A DNA stretch of 64,000 nt, from positions 274,266 to 338,265 of the forward strand of contig JALGZK010000001.1 of NCBI GenBank assembly GCA_025774935.1, in the 5' to 3' direction. This document shows, in pieces, positions 16,905 through 25,738 of the stretch (positions are counted from its first letter, which is position 1; every line of letters starts with the position of its first letter). Under the pieces are notes generated by a model that saw nothing but the letters and a program-made list of their open reading frames with translations, had not been told where the DNA came from and did not search any database. Source of the DNA: a bacterium. GTDB lineage: Bacteria; Joyebacterota; Joyebacteria; Joyebacterales; Joyebacteraceae. The position numbers and the translations under genes were made by a program.

Positions 16905-17642
16905 ATGGACCTCTCCCTCTACACAGAGCCGAGCCAGTTCTCCGAGCCGCACGCGAAGGGGAAGCACGTCGTGATCATCGACGTGCTGCGGGCCTCGAGC
17001 ACGATCGTGCACGCGTGCGAGAACGGCGTCGAGCGCATCATCCCCGTGGCCCACGTCGAGGACGCTACGAAGCTCCTACCCACGCTCGACAGGGAGGCGA
17101 CGCTTCTCGGAGGCGAGCGCGAGGGCATCAAGATCGACGGATTCGACCTGGGGAACTCGCCGCTCGAGTACACTCCCGAGGTCGTCGACGGGAAGACGCT
17201 CGTCTTCACGACGTCAAACGGGACGGCGGCCATCGCGCAGAGCGCCCCCGCAGACGAGATCGTCGTCGGGTGCTTCCTGAACCTGAGGGCAGTCGTCGAG
17301 CACCTCCTGACGACGAGACCCGCCGAGGTGGCGATTCTCTGTTCCGGCAATCTCGGGCAGCTCTCGCTCGAGGACCTCGTCTGCGGCGGCCACATCGTCC
17401 GCAGTCTCGAGGAGCGCCTCGGGAACGGGCTCGCGACGAACGACGGGGCGGAGGCCGCGAGAGCGCTCGCTGGCTGCCTGCAGGACGTGGGAGAGGTCGT
17501 CAGAGGCTCGACGCACGGCCGCAAGCTCGCGGCCCTCGGGTTCGACGGCGATCTGGAGTTCTGCTCGAGGCTCGACGCGTTCGATACCGTCCCCGTCGTC
17601 GCCGAGGGCAGGATCAGCGGCAAGATCCAGAATCGCCGCTAG
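16905..17642 (+). CDS. comB: 2-phosphosulfolactate phosphatase family protein (ComB)
   Basis: 245 residues matching the ComB family: VVIIDVLRASSTIVHACENG near the N terminus, LLGGEREGIKIDGFDLGNSP, the TSNGT motif, ILCSGNLGQLSLEDL, and a C-terminal CSRLD segment. In methanogens ComB removes phosphate from 2-phosphosulfolactate during coenzyme M synthesis; many bacteria without coenzyme M also carry it and the substrate there is uncertain. The ATG lies one base after the accC stop. No sulfolactate genes are nearby. Confidence 0.88.
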   Translation: MDLSLYTEPSQFSEPHAKGKHVVIIDVLRASSTIVHACENGVERIIPVAHVEDATKLLPTLDREATLLGGEREGIKIDGFDLGNSPLEYTPEVVDGKTLVFTTSNGTAAIAQSAPADEIVVGCFLNLRAVVEHLLTTRPAEVAILCSGNLGQLSLEDLVCGGHIVRSLEERLGNGLATNDGAEAARALAGCLQDVGEVVRGSTHGRKLAALGFDGDLEFCSRLDAFDTVPVVAEGRISGKIQNRR

Positions 17643-17738
17643 ACTGCGCGTCGTCCGGCGCGTTCTCAGAACGCCACGCACAACGCAATCGTCTGTCGCA
17701 GCCGGCCTCGCCGGCCGAACCATCGGAGGCTTCACCAG

Positions 17739-20321
17739 GTGGCAGTCTTCGACCACATGACCGACGACAGAAGGCGCCAGCTCGTCGGCGTGCTTCTCCT
17801 GTTCCTTGGCCTCCTGATCGCCGTGAGCCTCGGAACGCACGTCTACTTCTCCCTCTCCGACAACCTGGGATCCGAGATCTGGACGACTCAGCTGGGCGTC
17901 CAGAACAGACAGGTCGCGAACGGGATGTTCGACCTGCTCGGCATCTGCGCGTGGGTGGTCCCGATCCTGCTCGTCCTCTGGGGATGGAACCGCCTCACCG
18001 GGAACGACCCCGAGAACCTCGCACTCAAGAGCGTCTTCCTCACGGCCGTCTCGCTCATCGCGGTTGCCCTCGTGCACGTCCTGGGCGGAGAGCGGGTGGC
18101 GGCGGTCACGGGCGTCGTCGGCGCCTACCTCGCCGACTTCGCGACGATGCACATCGGCAAGGTGGGGACCTTCCTCGCCGGAGCCGGCGCGATCGTCGTG
18201 ATCACGCTCCTGACGACGGAATTCGACATCGACGCCCTGACGGCGCCGTTCATAGCGTTCGGTGAGTGGGTAGGCACGACGTTCGACTCGGTCCGGGACT
18301 GGGCGAGCGAGCGGGCGGAGCGCAAGCCGCGCGTCCGGTCGAAAGCGACGCGCGCGGAACGAGCGAGGCCGGCACGCGCCGGACGCCGCGAGGCGAAGGC
18401 AGAAGAGCGCGCCGAGCGACCGAAGCGGGTCCGAAGGACGAGGGAAGAGGCTCCAGCGCAGGAGACGCCCGAGCCCGCGCCCAGGAAGGCCGCGCCGAAG
18501 GCTCCGAAGATCATGCAGGCCAAGGCCCCGACGCGAGCGAAGGCCGCCGTCCGGAAGGCGCCGCCCGGCGGCTACCGCCTCCCGCCGCTCTCGCTCATGG
18601 ACGACCCGCCGGACGAGGCGCACACGCAGGTGTCGAAGGAGGAACTCCTCGCGCGCTCGAAGTTGCTCGAGGAGAAACTCGCCGACTTCGGCGTCACCGC
18701 CGCCGTCGTGAAGGTGCACCCCGGACCGATCATCACGAGGTTCGACATCGAGCCCGCGCGCGGCGTCAAGGTGAGCCAGATCTCGAACCTCCAGGACGAC
18801 CTCGCGCTCGCGATGCGGGCCACGAGAATCCGCATCATCGCCCCGATCCCGGGGCAGGGCGCCGTCGGCATCGAGATCCCGAACGAGCACCCCGTCATGG
18901 TCTACCTGAAGGACATCATGGCGGCCGACACCTATCAGAAGGTCTCCTCGGAGATTCCGCTCGCGCTCGGGAAGGACACGACCGGCAGGGTCGCCTGCGC
19001 CGACCTCGCGAAGATGCCGCACCTTCTCGTGGCGGGAGCCACGGGGTCCGGCAAGAGCATCTGCCTGAACGCGCTCCTCACGGGGATGGTGTTCCGCTCG
19101 ACCCCCGACGAGGTTCGGTTCCTCATGATCGATCCGAAGCGGCTCGAGCTCCCTCGCTACGCGGGAATCCCGCATCTGCTCGCTCCCGTCGTCACCGATG
19201 CGAAGCAGGCGGCGATGGCTCTCCAGTGGCTCGTGGGAGAGATGGACCGGCGGTACGACATCCTGTCGGCCCTCACGGTGCGCGACATCTACGGGTTCAA
19301 CCGGCGAGTCGTCGAGGGCGACGACCTCGAGGCGCTCCCGCCGGAGGACCGGCACCGCCTGCCTCACATCGTCGTCATCGTCGACGAGTTCGCCGACCTC
19401 ATGGTCCGCGCGCCACGGGAGGTCGAGGCTCCCGTCCAGAGACTCGCGCAGATGGCGCGGGCCGTCGGAATCCACCTCGTCTTCGCGACCCAGCGGCCGT
19501 CGGTCGACGTCATCACGGGCGTCATCAAAGCGAACTTCGCCTCCCGGATCGCGTTCCGCGTCATATCGATGATCGACTCGAGGACCGTGCTCGACCGGAA
19601 CGGCGCGGAGACGCTCCTCGGGAACGGGGACATGCTCTTCCTGCCGACGGGGAAGCCCGAGCCCATACGTCTGCACGGCGCATTCATCTCGCCCGAGGAA
19701 ACGAAGAGGGTCGTCGCGTTCCTCAGGAAACAGGGACCGCCGAACTACCTCTTCGACATCGAGGACAAGGGCGGCATGGCGAAGCTCGCCGCCGCACAGC
19801 AGGACGATCTCTACGAGAGAGCGGTGGAGGTCGTCGTCGGGACGCAGATGGGCTCGACCTCGCTCCTGCAGAGACGGCTCTCTGTGGGCTACGCCCGCGC
19901 CGGACGCCTGATGGACCTCCTCGAGATGAACGGCATCGTCGGGCCGTTCAAGGGCAGCAAGGCGCGCGACGTGATGGTCGGGCCGGAGTATCTCGAGACC
20001 ATGGCGGCCGGCGTCGCCACCGCGACCGCGCTCGATCCCGACGAGGAGTTTGAAGAAGCGGCGGACGACGACGACGGATTCCTCGAGGGAGAGGAGTGGG
20101 AGGAGGAAGAGGGCGAGACCGAGGAGGAAGAAGAGGACGAGGACGAACACGAGGAGGAAGGCGAGGAAGAGAACGGGGACGAGGAGGAGGACGAGGAAGA
20201 GGAAGAGGAAGAGGACGACGAGGAAGAGGAAGAGGAAGAGGACGACGAGGAATACGAGGAAGAGGACGAAGAAGACGAGGATGACGAAGAGGAAGAAGAG
20301 GACGACGAAGACAGGGAGTGA
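17739..20321 (+). CDS. ftsK: DNA translocase FtsK with long acidic C-terminal tail
   Basis: 860 residues. Four or five membrane segments lie in residues about 20-180, then an Arg/Lys/Ala/Pro-rich linker (about 185-285), the RecA-like motor with Walker A GATGSGKS (near residue 435) and Walker B-type IVVIVDEFADLM, and a complete winged-helix gamma domain (about 690-760, DNA reading). FtsK moves DNA at the septum and activates XerCD at dif. Unusually, about 94 residues follow the gamma domain (from about 767), almost entirely Glu and Asp. The GTG at 17739 follows GGAGG. lolA appears to start inside the tail. Confidence 0.95.
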   Translation: MAVFDHMTDDRRRQLVGVLLLFLGLLIAVSLGTHVYFSLSDNLGSEIWTTQLGVQNRQVANGMFDLLGICAWVVPILLVLWGWNRLTGNDPENLALKSVFLTAVSLIAVALVHVLGGERVAAVTGVVGAYLADFATMHIGKVGTFLAGAGAIVVITLLTTEFDIDALTAPFIAFGEWVGTTFDSVRDWASERAERKPRVRSKATRAERARPARAGRREAKAEERAERPKRVRRTREEAPAQETPEPAPRKAAPKAPKIMQAKAPTRAKAAVRKAPPGGYRLPPLSLMDDPPDEAHTQVSKEELLARSKLLEEKLADFGVTAAVVKVHPGPIITRFDIEPARGVKVSQISNLQDDLALAMRATRIRIIAPIPGQGAVGIEIPNEHPVMVYLKDIMAADTYQKVSSEIPLALGKDTTGRVACADLAKMPHLLVAGATGSGKSICLNALLTGMVFRSTPDEVRFLMIDPKRLELPRYAGIPHLLAPVVTDAKQAAMALQWLVGEMDRRYDILSALTVRDIYGFNRRVVEGDDLEALPPEDRHRLPHIVVIVDEFADLMVRAPREVEAPVQRLAQMARAVGIHLVFATQRPSVDVITGVIKANFASRIAFRVISMIDSRTVLDRNGAETLLGNGDMLFLPTGKPEPIRLHGAFISPEETKRVVAFLRKQGPPNYLFDIEDKGGMAKLAAAQQDDLYERAVEVVVGTQMGSTSLLQRRLSVGYARAGRLMDLLEMNGIVGPFKGSKARDVMVGPEYLETMAAGVATATALDPDEEFEEAADDDDGFLEGEEWEEEEGETEEEEEDEDEHEEEGEEENGDEEEDEEEEEEEDDEEEEEEEDDEEYEEEDEEDEDDEEEEEDDEDRE
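20039..20318 (+). repeat. Polypurine tract encoding the FtsK acidic tail
   Basis: About 280 bases composed nearly only of G and A on the + strand, built of GAG/GAA/GAC codon runs. Such polypurine-polypyrimidine DNA is prone to slippage and triplex formation. It contains the proposed lolA start. Confidence 0.8.
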
Positions 20322-21030
20322 CGCTGGGCCCGCCGCTCGGCGGGTCTTCCGGTGCTCGATCGCGGCGGTCGGAATGGCGACGGCCGCGTTTCTGATGATC
20401 GCGTCAGCGTGCGTCGCACAGAGCGCAAGCGCGTCACCGGAGGTGGAGGAGGCCCGCGCGCTCGTCGCGTCCGTCATCGACAGGTACGAGAGCTCGCGCT
20501 CGTACGAGATCGAGTTCACGCAGGAGAACTTCTGGGCGCTCGCCGATACGACACACGCGATCGAAGGCGTGTTGCTGCTCGAGCGTCCGGACCGGCTCTC
20601 GGTCACCTACGACGACGGTGGGCGGATCGTCGTCGACGGCGACAGCCTCCGGGTCTTCGTGCCGGCGACGAATCAGTTCTTCACGTCCTCCATCGACTCC
20701 TCTGACGTCATGCTCGACCCCGCGAGGCTTCTCCGTCAGTTCACTCCGGACACCGAGCGGCCGTTCGAGCCGCTCGACGGAGCAGGCGGTCTTCGTGCCC
20801 TGAACCTGCGTCCGCTCAAGAGCTTCGTCGAGCCGGCGCACGTCCAGGTGACGATCGACACTGCGAGACGAGTCGTCGTCCGGCTCGTGGCCCGCACCAC
20901 GACCGGCGACCGCACGACGTACCGGATGCGCGCCACCCGATACGACGTCCCGACCCCTGACAGCGAGTTCGAGCTGAAGCTGCCCGCCGGGGCGGAGCGC
21001 ATGACAGGCTCGCCCTTCGCCGGCAGCTGA
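20281..21030 (+). CDS. lolA: Outer-membrane lipoprotein carrier protein LolA
   Basis: LolA-family periplasmic chaperone that ferries lipoproteins to the outer membrane. Family features: YESSRSYEIEFTQENFW, EGVLLLERPDRLSVTYDDG, IVVDGDSLRVFVPATNQFF, LRPLKS and a final TPDSEFELKLPAG. The signal sequence is ARRVFRCSIAAVGMATAAF followed by a hydrophobic run and SASA. The start is uncertain: ATG 20281 overlaps ftsK by 41 bases and supplies a basic n-region, while ATG 20374 would leave a leader with no positive charge. High third-position G+C continues upstream of 20374, favouring the longer form (249 residues). The first visible part of the Lol pathway; LolCDE are not here. Confidence 0.82.
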   Translation: MTKRKKRTTKTGSDAGPAARRVFRCSIAAVGMATAAFLMIASACVAQSASASPEVEEARALVASVIDRYESSRSYEIEFTQENFWALADTTHAIEGVLLLERPDRLSVTYDDGGRIVVDGDSLRVFVPATNQFFTSSIDSSDVMLDPARLLRQFTPDTERPFEPLDGAGGLRALNLRPLKSFVEPAHVQVTIDTARRVVVRLVARTTTGDRTTYRMRATRYDVPTPDSEFELKLPAGAERMTGSPFAGS

Positions 21031-21053
21031 CGCTCTGGATCGCGCCCCGACCC

Positions 21054-22388
21054 ATGAGAATCGCGCTCATCACGCTGGGCTGCCCCAAGAACCTGGTCGA
21101 CGCCGAGGTGATGCTCGGCCTGCTCGACGAGGCGGGCCACACGCTCGTGGATGACCCACGCGGCGCCGACCTCGCCGTGGTCAACACGTGCTCCTTCATA
21201 TCGTCGGCGGTCGAGGAGTCGAAGACCGTCGTTGAGGAGTGCGTCGCGCTCAAGCGGGACGGACTCCTTGGAGGCGTGCTCGTGGCCGGATGCCTGCCCC
21301 AGCGCTACGGTGATGACACGTTCGACGTGCTGCCCGGTGTGGACGGAGTTGTCGGCTGCTCCGCGTTCGACAGGATCGTGGAGGCGGCCGAGGCGCTCGC
21401 TGCGGCCCGCCGAATCGCGATCGTCGAGGAACCGGTCCGCGTCTACGACCACCTCACTCCTCGCGTCCTCGCGACGCCGTCCCATCTTGCGTACGTCAAG
21501 ATCTCGGAAGGCTGCGACAACCGGTGTCACTACTGCACGATCCCGTCGATCCGGGGGACGCTCCGGAGCAGGGACGCGGATTCCATCGTCGAGGAGGCGA
21601 GGGCGCTCCTCGACGTCGGCGTCCGCGAGTTGAACCTCATCGCGCAGGACACGACGGCCTACGGCACGGACATTGCATCTCACAGTCTGCTGCCGTCGCT
21701 CATCGCGAGGCTCTCCGGGCTCGGCGTGCCGTGGATCCGGCTCCTCTACACGCACCCGGCCCGCGTCACGGACGAGCTGCTGTCGACGATGGCGACCGAG
21801 GCCGGGATCGTCCCTTATCTCGACGTTCCGATCCAGCACGTGTCCGACGGCCTCCTCGCGGCCATGGGTCGCGGCATCGACGGGGCGGGCATCCGGTCGC
21901 TCCTCGAGCGCGCGCGTGGGGGCGTACCGGGACTGACCGTCAGGAGCTCGGTGATGGTCGGCTTCCCCGGAGAGGGAGAGGAGGAGTTCGAGGAACTCCT
22001 GTCGTTCGTCGAGGAAGGGCACATCGACCACCTCGGCGTATTCGAGTTCTCTCCCGAACCCGGCACCCCCGCAGCCGGAATGCGGCCGGAGGTGCCGCGG
22101 GAGGTCGCGTCGGCGAGGGCGAAGCTCCTGGTCGAGACGATGGAGGAACTCGCCGCCGCGCGCGGGCGCAGGCTCCTCGGCACGAGTGCCACCGTTCTCG
22201 TCGACGTTGCCGGCGAAGAGGCGCGCGGCCGGACCGCCGGGCAGGCCTGGGAGATGGACGGACACGTGACGATCGAAGGCCCGCCCGCGGCCCTCCTCAA
22301 CCCGGGGGAGTTCGCGGAGGTCACGTTCACGGGCGCGTCGGGCTTCGATCTCGTCGCAAGAGCGCTTCCCGGGGCCCAAGGGACCTGA
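21054..22388 (+). CDS. rimO: Ribosomal protein uS12 methylthiotransferase RimO
   Basis: 444 residues, standard length. N-terminal methylthiotransferase domain with cysteines in LGCPKN, NTCSF and AGCLPQR; radical SAM domain with CDNRCHYC; C-terminal TRAM-like domain. The LGCPKNLVDAEVM opening and IAQDTTAYG motif distinguish RimO from MiaB. It adds a methylthio group to an aspartate of ribosomal protein S12 using two iron-sulfur clusters. ATG start at 21054, 23 bases after lolA. A new promoter lies just after it. Confidence 0.96.
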   Translation: MRIALITLGCPKNLVDAEVMLGLLDEAGHTLVDDPRGADLAVVNTCSFISSAVEESKTVVEECVALKRDGLLGGVLVAGCLPQRYGDDTFDVLPGVDGVVGCSAFDRIVEAAEALAAARRIAIVEEPVRVYDHLTPRVLATPSHLAYVKISEGCDNRCHYCTIPSIRGTLRSRDADSIVEEARALLDVGVRELNLIAQDTTAYGTDIASHSLLPSLIARLSGLGVPWIRLLYTHPARVTDELLSTMATEAGIVPYLDVPIQHVSDGLLAAMGRGIDGAGIRSLLERARGGVPGLTVRSSVMVGFPGEGEEEFEELLSFVEEGHIDHLGVFEFSPEPGTPAAGMRPEVPREVASARAKLLVETMEELAAARGRRLLGTSATVLVDVAGEEARGRTAGQAWEMDGHVTIEGPPAALLNPGEFAEVTFTGASGFDLVARALPGAQGT

Positions 22389-22405
22389 TTCCGGGAGAAA
22401 AGCGC

Positions 22406-22435
22406 TTGCTGGTTTCCGAGCCCCTGTGCTAGCTT
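22406..22435 (+). promoter_or_regulatory. Possible promoter of the radC-mre operon
   Basis: TTGCTG (22406-22411), 18-base spacer, TAGCTT (22430-22435). Transcription would begin near 22442, which favours the radC start at 22461 over the GTG at 22440. Confidence 0.45.
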
Positions 22436-22460
22436 TACCGTGCCCCGGGCGGAGGTGGCG

Positions 22461-23138
22461 GTGGGGAAGGTGAGATCGCGCGGTCGCGCGTGGGCAACCG
22501 GACGAAACGGCGACCTGCCGCCGGTCGGTCAAACGGATCTCGAACTCCTGTGTGCGCTGATCTCGGGTGCGACGGGACCGGAACCTGCAACCGAAGTCGG
22601 AAGGGAGCTTCTCGACAGGTTCGGATCGCTCGGCGCCGTGCTGAAAGAGCCGCCCTCGAGCCTGACGCAGGTGAGGGGCATCGGCCGGGGACTGGCGGCG
22701 AGGCTTCGCGCGGCGCGGGAGGCGGCGCGGAGATTCAGGGTCCACGAAGAGCGGGACACGAGGCTCTACCTGGCGGGTCCCGACGACGTCGCGGACCTGT
22801 TCATGACCGAGATGGGAGGACTCGACCGCGAGCACTTCCGGGCGGTCCTCCTGAACACGAAGAACAGGATTCTCGGAGTGAGGACCATCTCGATCGGCTC
22901 GTTGAACGCGTCGGTCGTACACGCCCGCGAGGTCTTCAAAGCGGCGGTCGCGGAGAGCGCGCAGGCGATCGTACTCATTCACAATCACCCTTCGGGCCTT
23001 CCGGAGCCCAGCGCCGAAGACATCCTCGTCACCGAGCGGTTGTGCGAGGCCGGGAGGATCCTGGGGATCGAGGTTCTCGACCACATCATCGTCGGGAGCC
23101 AGGGCTACGTAAGTCTGAAAGAGCAGGGGCACCTGTAG
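22461..23138 (+). CDS. radC: RadC-family protein (UPF0758, JAMM domain)
   Basis: 225 residues with this start. A helix-hairpin-helix region ([19 protein letters not shown]) is followed by an MPN/JAMM domain with the metal motif HNHPSG plus the downstream Ser-x2-Asp (SAED). Despite its name the family has no proven repair role; it is widespread, often linked to competence. The GTG at 22461 has GGAGG exactly five bases before it; other in-frame GTGs at 22440 and 22455 lie before or inside this ribosome site. It heads the mre cell-shape operon. Confidence 0.9.
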   Translation: MGKVRSRGRAWATGRNGDLPPVGQTDLELLCALISGATGPEPATEVGRELLDRFGSLGAVLKEPPSSLTQVRGIGRGLAARLRAAREAARRFRVHEERDTRLYLAGPDDVADLFMTEMGGLDREHFRAVLLNTKNRILGVRTISIGSLNASVVHAREVFKAAVAESAQAIVLIHNHPSGLPEPSAEDILVTERLCEAGRILGIEVLDHIIVGSQGYVSLKEQGHL

Positions 23139-23200
23139 TCGAAGTCCGGCCAGGCCGGCGTTCGACTCGGGCGCACCCCGGCCGCAACGGGAACACTGCC

Positions 23201-24235
23201 ATGCTGTTCGATTCTGTCCTGGGACTCGTCAACGACGTCGCGATCGATCTCGGTACGGCGAACACCCTCATCTACGTCAAGGGGCGGGGCGTCGTCCTGA
23301 ACGAGCCGTCCGTGATCGCGATCGAGAAGGGCACTGGCCAGGTGGTGGCCGTCGGCAGCAAGGCGAAGGAGATGCTCGGCAGGACCCCCGACGGGATCAA
23401 CGCCGTGCGACCGATGAAGGACGGGGTCATCGCCGACTTCGACGGCACCGAGGACCTCCTGAGGGAGTTCATCCTCCAGGTCCAGCGGCGGAGGCTCCTC
23501 GTGAGGCCCCGCATGGTCATCTGCGTGCCCTCGGGCATCACGGAGGTCGAGCGCAGGGCCGTCCAGGACTCCGCTGAGCATGCCGGCGCGAGGGAGGTCT
23601 TCCTCGTCGCCGAGCCGATCGCGGCCGCGATCGGGGTCGGGCTCCCGGTGGAGAAGCCTTCCGGGAACATGGTCGTCGACATCGGCGGCGGGACTACCGA
23701 GATCGCCGTCATCGCCCTCTCCGGAATCGTCAACCACACGTCCGTGCGCGTGGGCGGAGACGAGATGGACGAGGCGATCATGAACCACCTGCGTCGAAGC
23801 TACAACCTCCTCATCGGCGAGCAGACCGCGGAGCAGATCAAGATCCAGATCGGTTCGGCGTACCCGCTCGAGGAGGAGATGGAGGTGGACGTGAAGGGGC
23901 GCGACCTGGTGGGCGGCGTCCCCCGAACGCTCAAGATCACGTCGGAGGAGATCCGGGAAGCGCTGCAGGAACCGATCTCGGCCATCGTCGAAGCGCTCAA
24001 GCTCTCGCTCGAGGAGACTCCTCCCGAGCTGGCGGCCGATCTGGTCGACCGCGGCATCGTGATGACTGGAGGCGGGGCGCTCCTTCGAGGTCTCGACGTC
24101 CTCCTCCGCGAGGAGACGAAGCTCCCCATCAACGTCGTCGAGAACCCGCTCACCTGCGTGGTGCTCGGAACGGGCAGGATCCTCGACAACCTTTCCCACT
24201 ACGAACCCGTCCTGATGAGGTCCGCGAAGAGGTAG
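23201..24235 (+). CDS. mreB: Rod-shape-determining actin homologue MreB
   Basis: 344 residues. Actin-fold signatures are intact: phosphate 1 loop [31 protein letters not shown], and the adenosine motif [12 protein letters not shown]. The N terminus [12 protein letters not shown] could form a membrane-binding amphipathic helix. MreB filaments direct lateral wall synthesis with MreC, MreD, PBP2 and RodA, all encoded in order downstream. The ATG at 23201 gives the conventional N terminus; the ribosome site is weak. Confidence 0.97.
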   Translation: MLFDSVLGLVNDVAIDLGTANTLIYVKGRGVVLNEPSVIAIEKGTGQVVAVGSKAKEMLGRTPDGINAVRPMKDGVIADFDGTEDLLREFILQVQRRRLLVRPRMVICVPSGITEVERRAVQDSAEHAGAREVFLVAEPIAAAIGVGLPVEKPSGNMVVDIGGGTTEIAVIALSGIVNHTSVRVGGDEMDEAIMNHLRRSYNLLIGEQTAEQIKIQIGSAYPLEEEMEVDVKGRDLVGGVPRTLKITSEEIREALQEPISAIVEALKLSLEETPPELAADLVDRGIVMTGGGALLRGLDVLLREETKLPINVVENPLTCVVLGTGRILDNLSHYEPVLMRSAKR

Positions 24236-24244
24236 GAAGACGGG

Positions 24245-25240
24245 ATGCTCTCCCAACTCGCCCGGCTCTTCCGAGGAAACCGCGAGCTATCCACCTTCAC
24301 CATCTGCGTCGTGTTATCGTTCACGCTCATGGCGCTGCCCCCGTCCGCCAAGGACGCGGTCTCGCACATCCTCGCCACTCCACTCCGACCTTTCAAGAGC
24401 CTGAAGACGATGGGCGACGAGCTCGCCGGCGTCCGCGACGAGAACCAGGCCCTTCGGCGGATGGCAGCGAGGCTCATGGACGAGAAGCGGGCGCTCATCG
24501 AGTACAAGCACGAGAACGACCGCCTCCGAGAGCTCATGTCGTTCCTCGTGAGCTTCCCGGAGGAGGAACACCTTGCGCTCCTGCCGGCGAAGGTCATCGG
24601 CATGCCGGGCGTGCGCACGATCGAGACGATCGAGATCGACAGGGGGAGCCTCGACGGGATCTCGGCCGGACGGGCAGTGCTCGTGCCCGACGGGCTCGTC
24701 GGGAAGGTCGTGCGCGTCCAGGCGGACCGCGCTCAGGTGGAGCCGCTCGCGAGCGCAGCGTCGGCAGTGAGCGTCACGATCGAACGCAGCCGCGTGCGCG
24801 GAGTCGTGAAGGCGCGCTACGGAGGTCCCGGGGGGCTCCTGAGCTGGGAGATCGACTACGTCCCGGCGAGGTCGGACGTCGAGCCCGGCGACCTCGTGGT
24901 CACCTCCGGCCTCGGCGGGGTCTTCCCGCCCGGGCTCACCGTCGGCACCGTCCAGAGCATCGAGGAGGGCCCGCTGACCATGCGCGTCCGACTCGCCCTG
25001 GCGGTCGACTTCTCGACGGTCGAACAGGTCTTCGTCGTGACCGGCACACGGGCTTCGCTCCCGGGAAGGAGCGAGGCGGAGGAGAGGCTCCTGAGGGAGC
25101 TCGAGAGGAGTCAGGTGACGCCGCGGGACGATGAGTACGGAGCGGATCGGGGAACGGAGCAGACGGGAGACCAGGGAACGTCGCCGGACGCCGCGGGGGA
25201 GCAGCCCGGCGGAGAGTTGGGCGACGAGGAGACGGAGTAG
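24245..25240 (+). CDS. mreC: Rod-shape-determining protein MreC
   Basis: 331 residues. A membrane helix (about 18-35), a coiled coil (about 55-95, with ENQALRRMAARLMDEKRALIE-like heptads) and the periplasmic beta domain with LLPAKVIG, VGKVVRV and GDLVVTSGLGGVFPPGL. The last 50 residues are acidic, Gly/Glu-rich and probably disordered. It connects MreB with the wall-synthesis enzymes. It starts nine bases after mreB and ends immediately before the mreD start. Confidence 0.95.
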   Translation: MLSQLARLFRGNRELSTFTICVVLSFTLMALPPSAKDAVSHILATPLRPFKSLKTMGDELAGVRDENQALRRMAARLMDEKRALIEYKHENDRLRELMSFLVSFPEEEHLALLPAKVIGMPGVRTIETIEIDRGSLDGISAGRAVLVPDGLVGKVVRVQADRAQVEPLASAASAVSVTIERSRVRGVVKARYGGPGGLLSWEIDYVPARSDVEPGDLVVTSGLGGVFPPGLTVGTVQSIEEGPLTMRVRLALAVDFSTVEQVFVVTGTRASLPGRSEAEERLLRELERSQVTPRDDEYGADRGTEQTGDQGTSPDAAGEQPGGELGDEETE

Positions 25241-25738
25241 ATGCGCGGAGGGACGTTCGCAGCCCTGGCGGCGGCAGCCGTGATCCTCGACGCGACCGTC
25301 GCGTCGGAGATCACGATCCTCGGGGCGCGCCCGGACTTCCTCGTGCTCGTCATCGTGTACGGCAGCCTCCTGATGGGTGGGCGGGCCGCCATCTCCGCCG
25401 CGTTCATCATGGGCATCTTCGCGGACTCTCAGATGCCCGAGTACCTGGGGCTGAACGCGCTCGCGCTGTCTATCGTCGCCTACGCCACGGCCGGCGTGTG
25501 GGAACATCTCGTGAAGACGAACGTGATGGTCCAGTGCGCGGTCATCCTTGTGGCGACGCTCCTCCGCGACTTCATCTACTATCTCATCTACTACCGCAAT
25601 CACATGGACATGTTCTTCGACTTCCTCCTCCGCCACGGGATCATCGGAGCGGTGTACACGGCCGCCTTCGGCGTCCTCGTCTACGCCGCGGCTCGGCTGA
25701 GGGGCTGGAGGGCGATCGCCGGTGGGAATCAGTGGTAA
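25241..25738 (+). CDS. mreD: Rod-shape-determining membrane protein MreD
   Basis: 165 residues, several membrane segments, including ARPDFLVLVIVYGSLLMG and the AAFIMGIFADSQMPEYLGLNAL stretch that resembles the conserved MreD core (G-x-x-x-D-x-x-x-x-x-x-x-G-x-x-A). Its ATG directly follows the mreC stop and its 3' end overlaps mrdA by 17 bases. Small and divergent, as is usual for MreD; identity rests on context as well as topology. Confidence 0.9.
   Translation: MRGGTFAALAAAAVILDATVASEITILGARPDFLVLVIVYGSLLMGGRAAISAAFIMGIFADSQMPEYLGLNALALSIVAYATAGVWEHLVKTNVMVQCAVILVATLLRDFIYYLIYYRNHMDMFFDFLLRHGIIGAVYTAAFGVLVYAAARLRGWRAIAGGNQW

Noticed and set aside
20039-20318. Repetitive GAG/GAA/GAC units as a CRISPR or satellite array
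   Set aside because: No spacers or regular repeat length; the units are codons of the FtsK tail in one continuous frame.
17214-20606. Very long open frame on the minus strand opposite ftsK with a Phe/Leu/Val-rich hydrophobic stretch
   Set aside because: It is antisense to the intact ftsK gene; the hydrophobic run is only the complement of the Glu/Asp codon tract, and no family match or ribosome site is visible.
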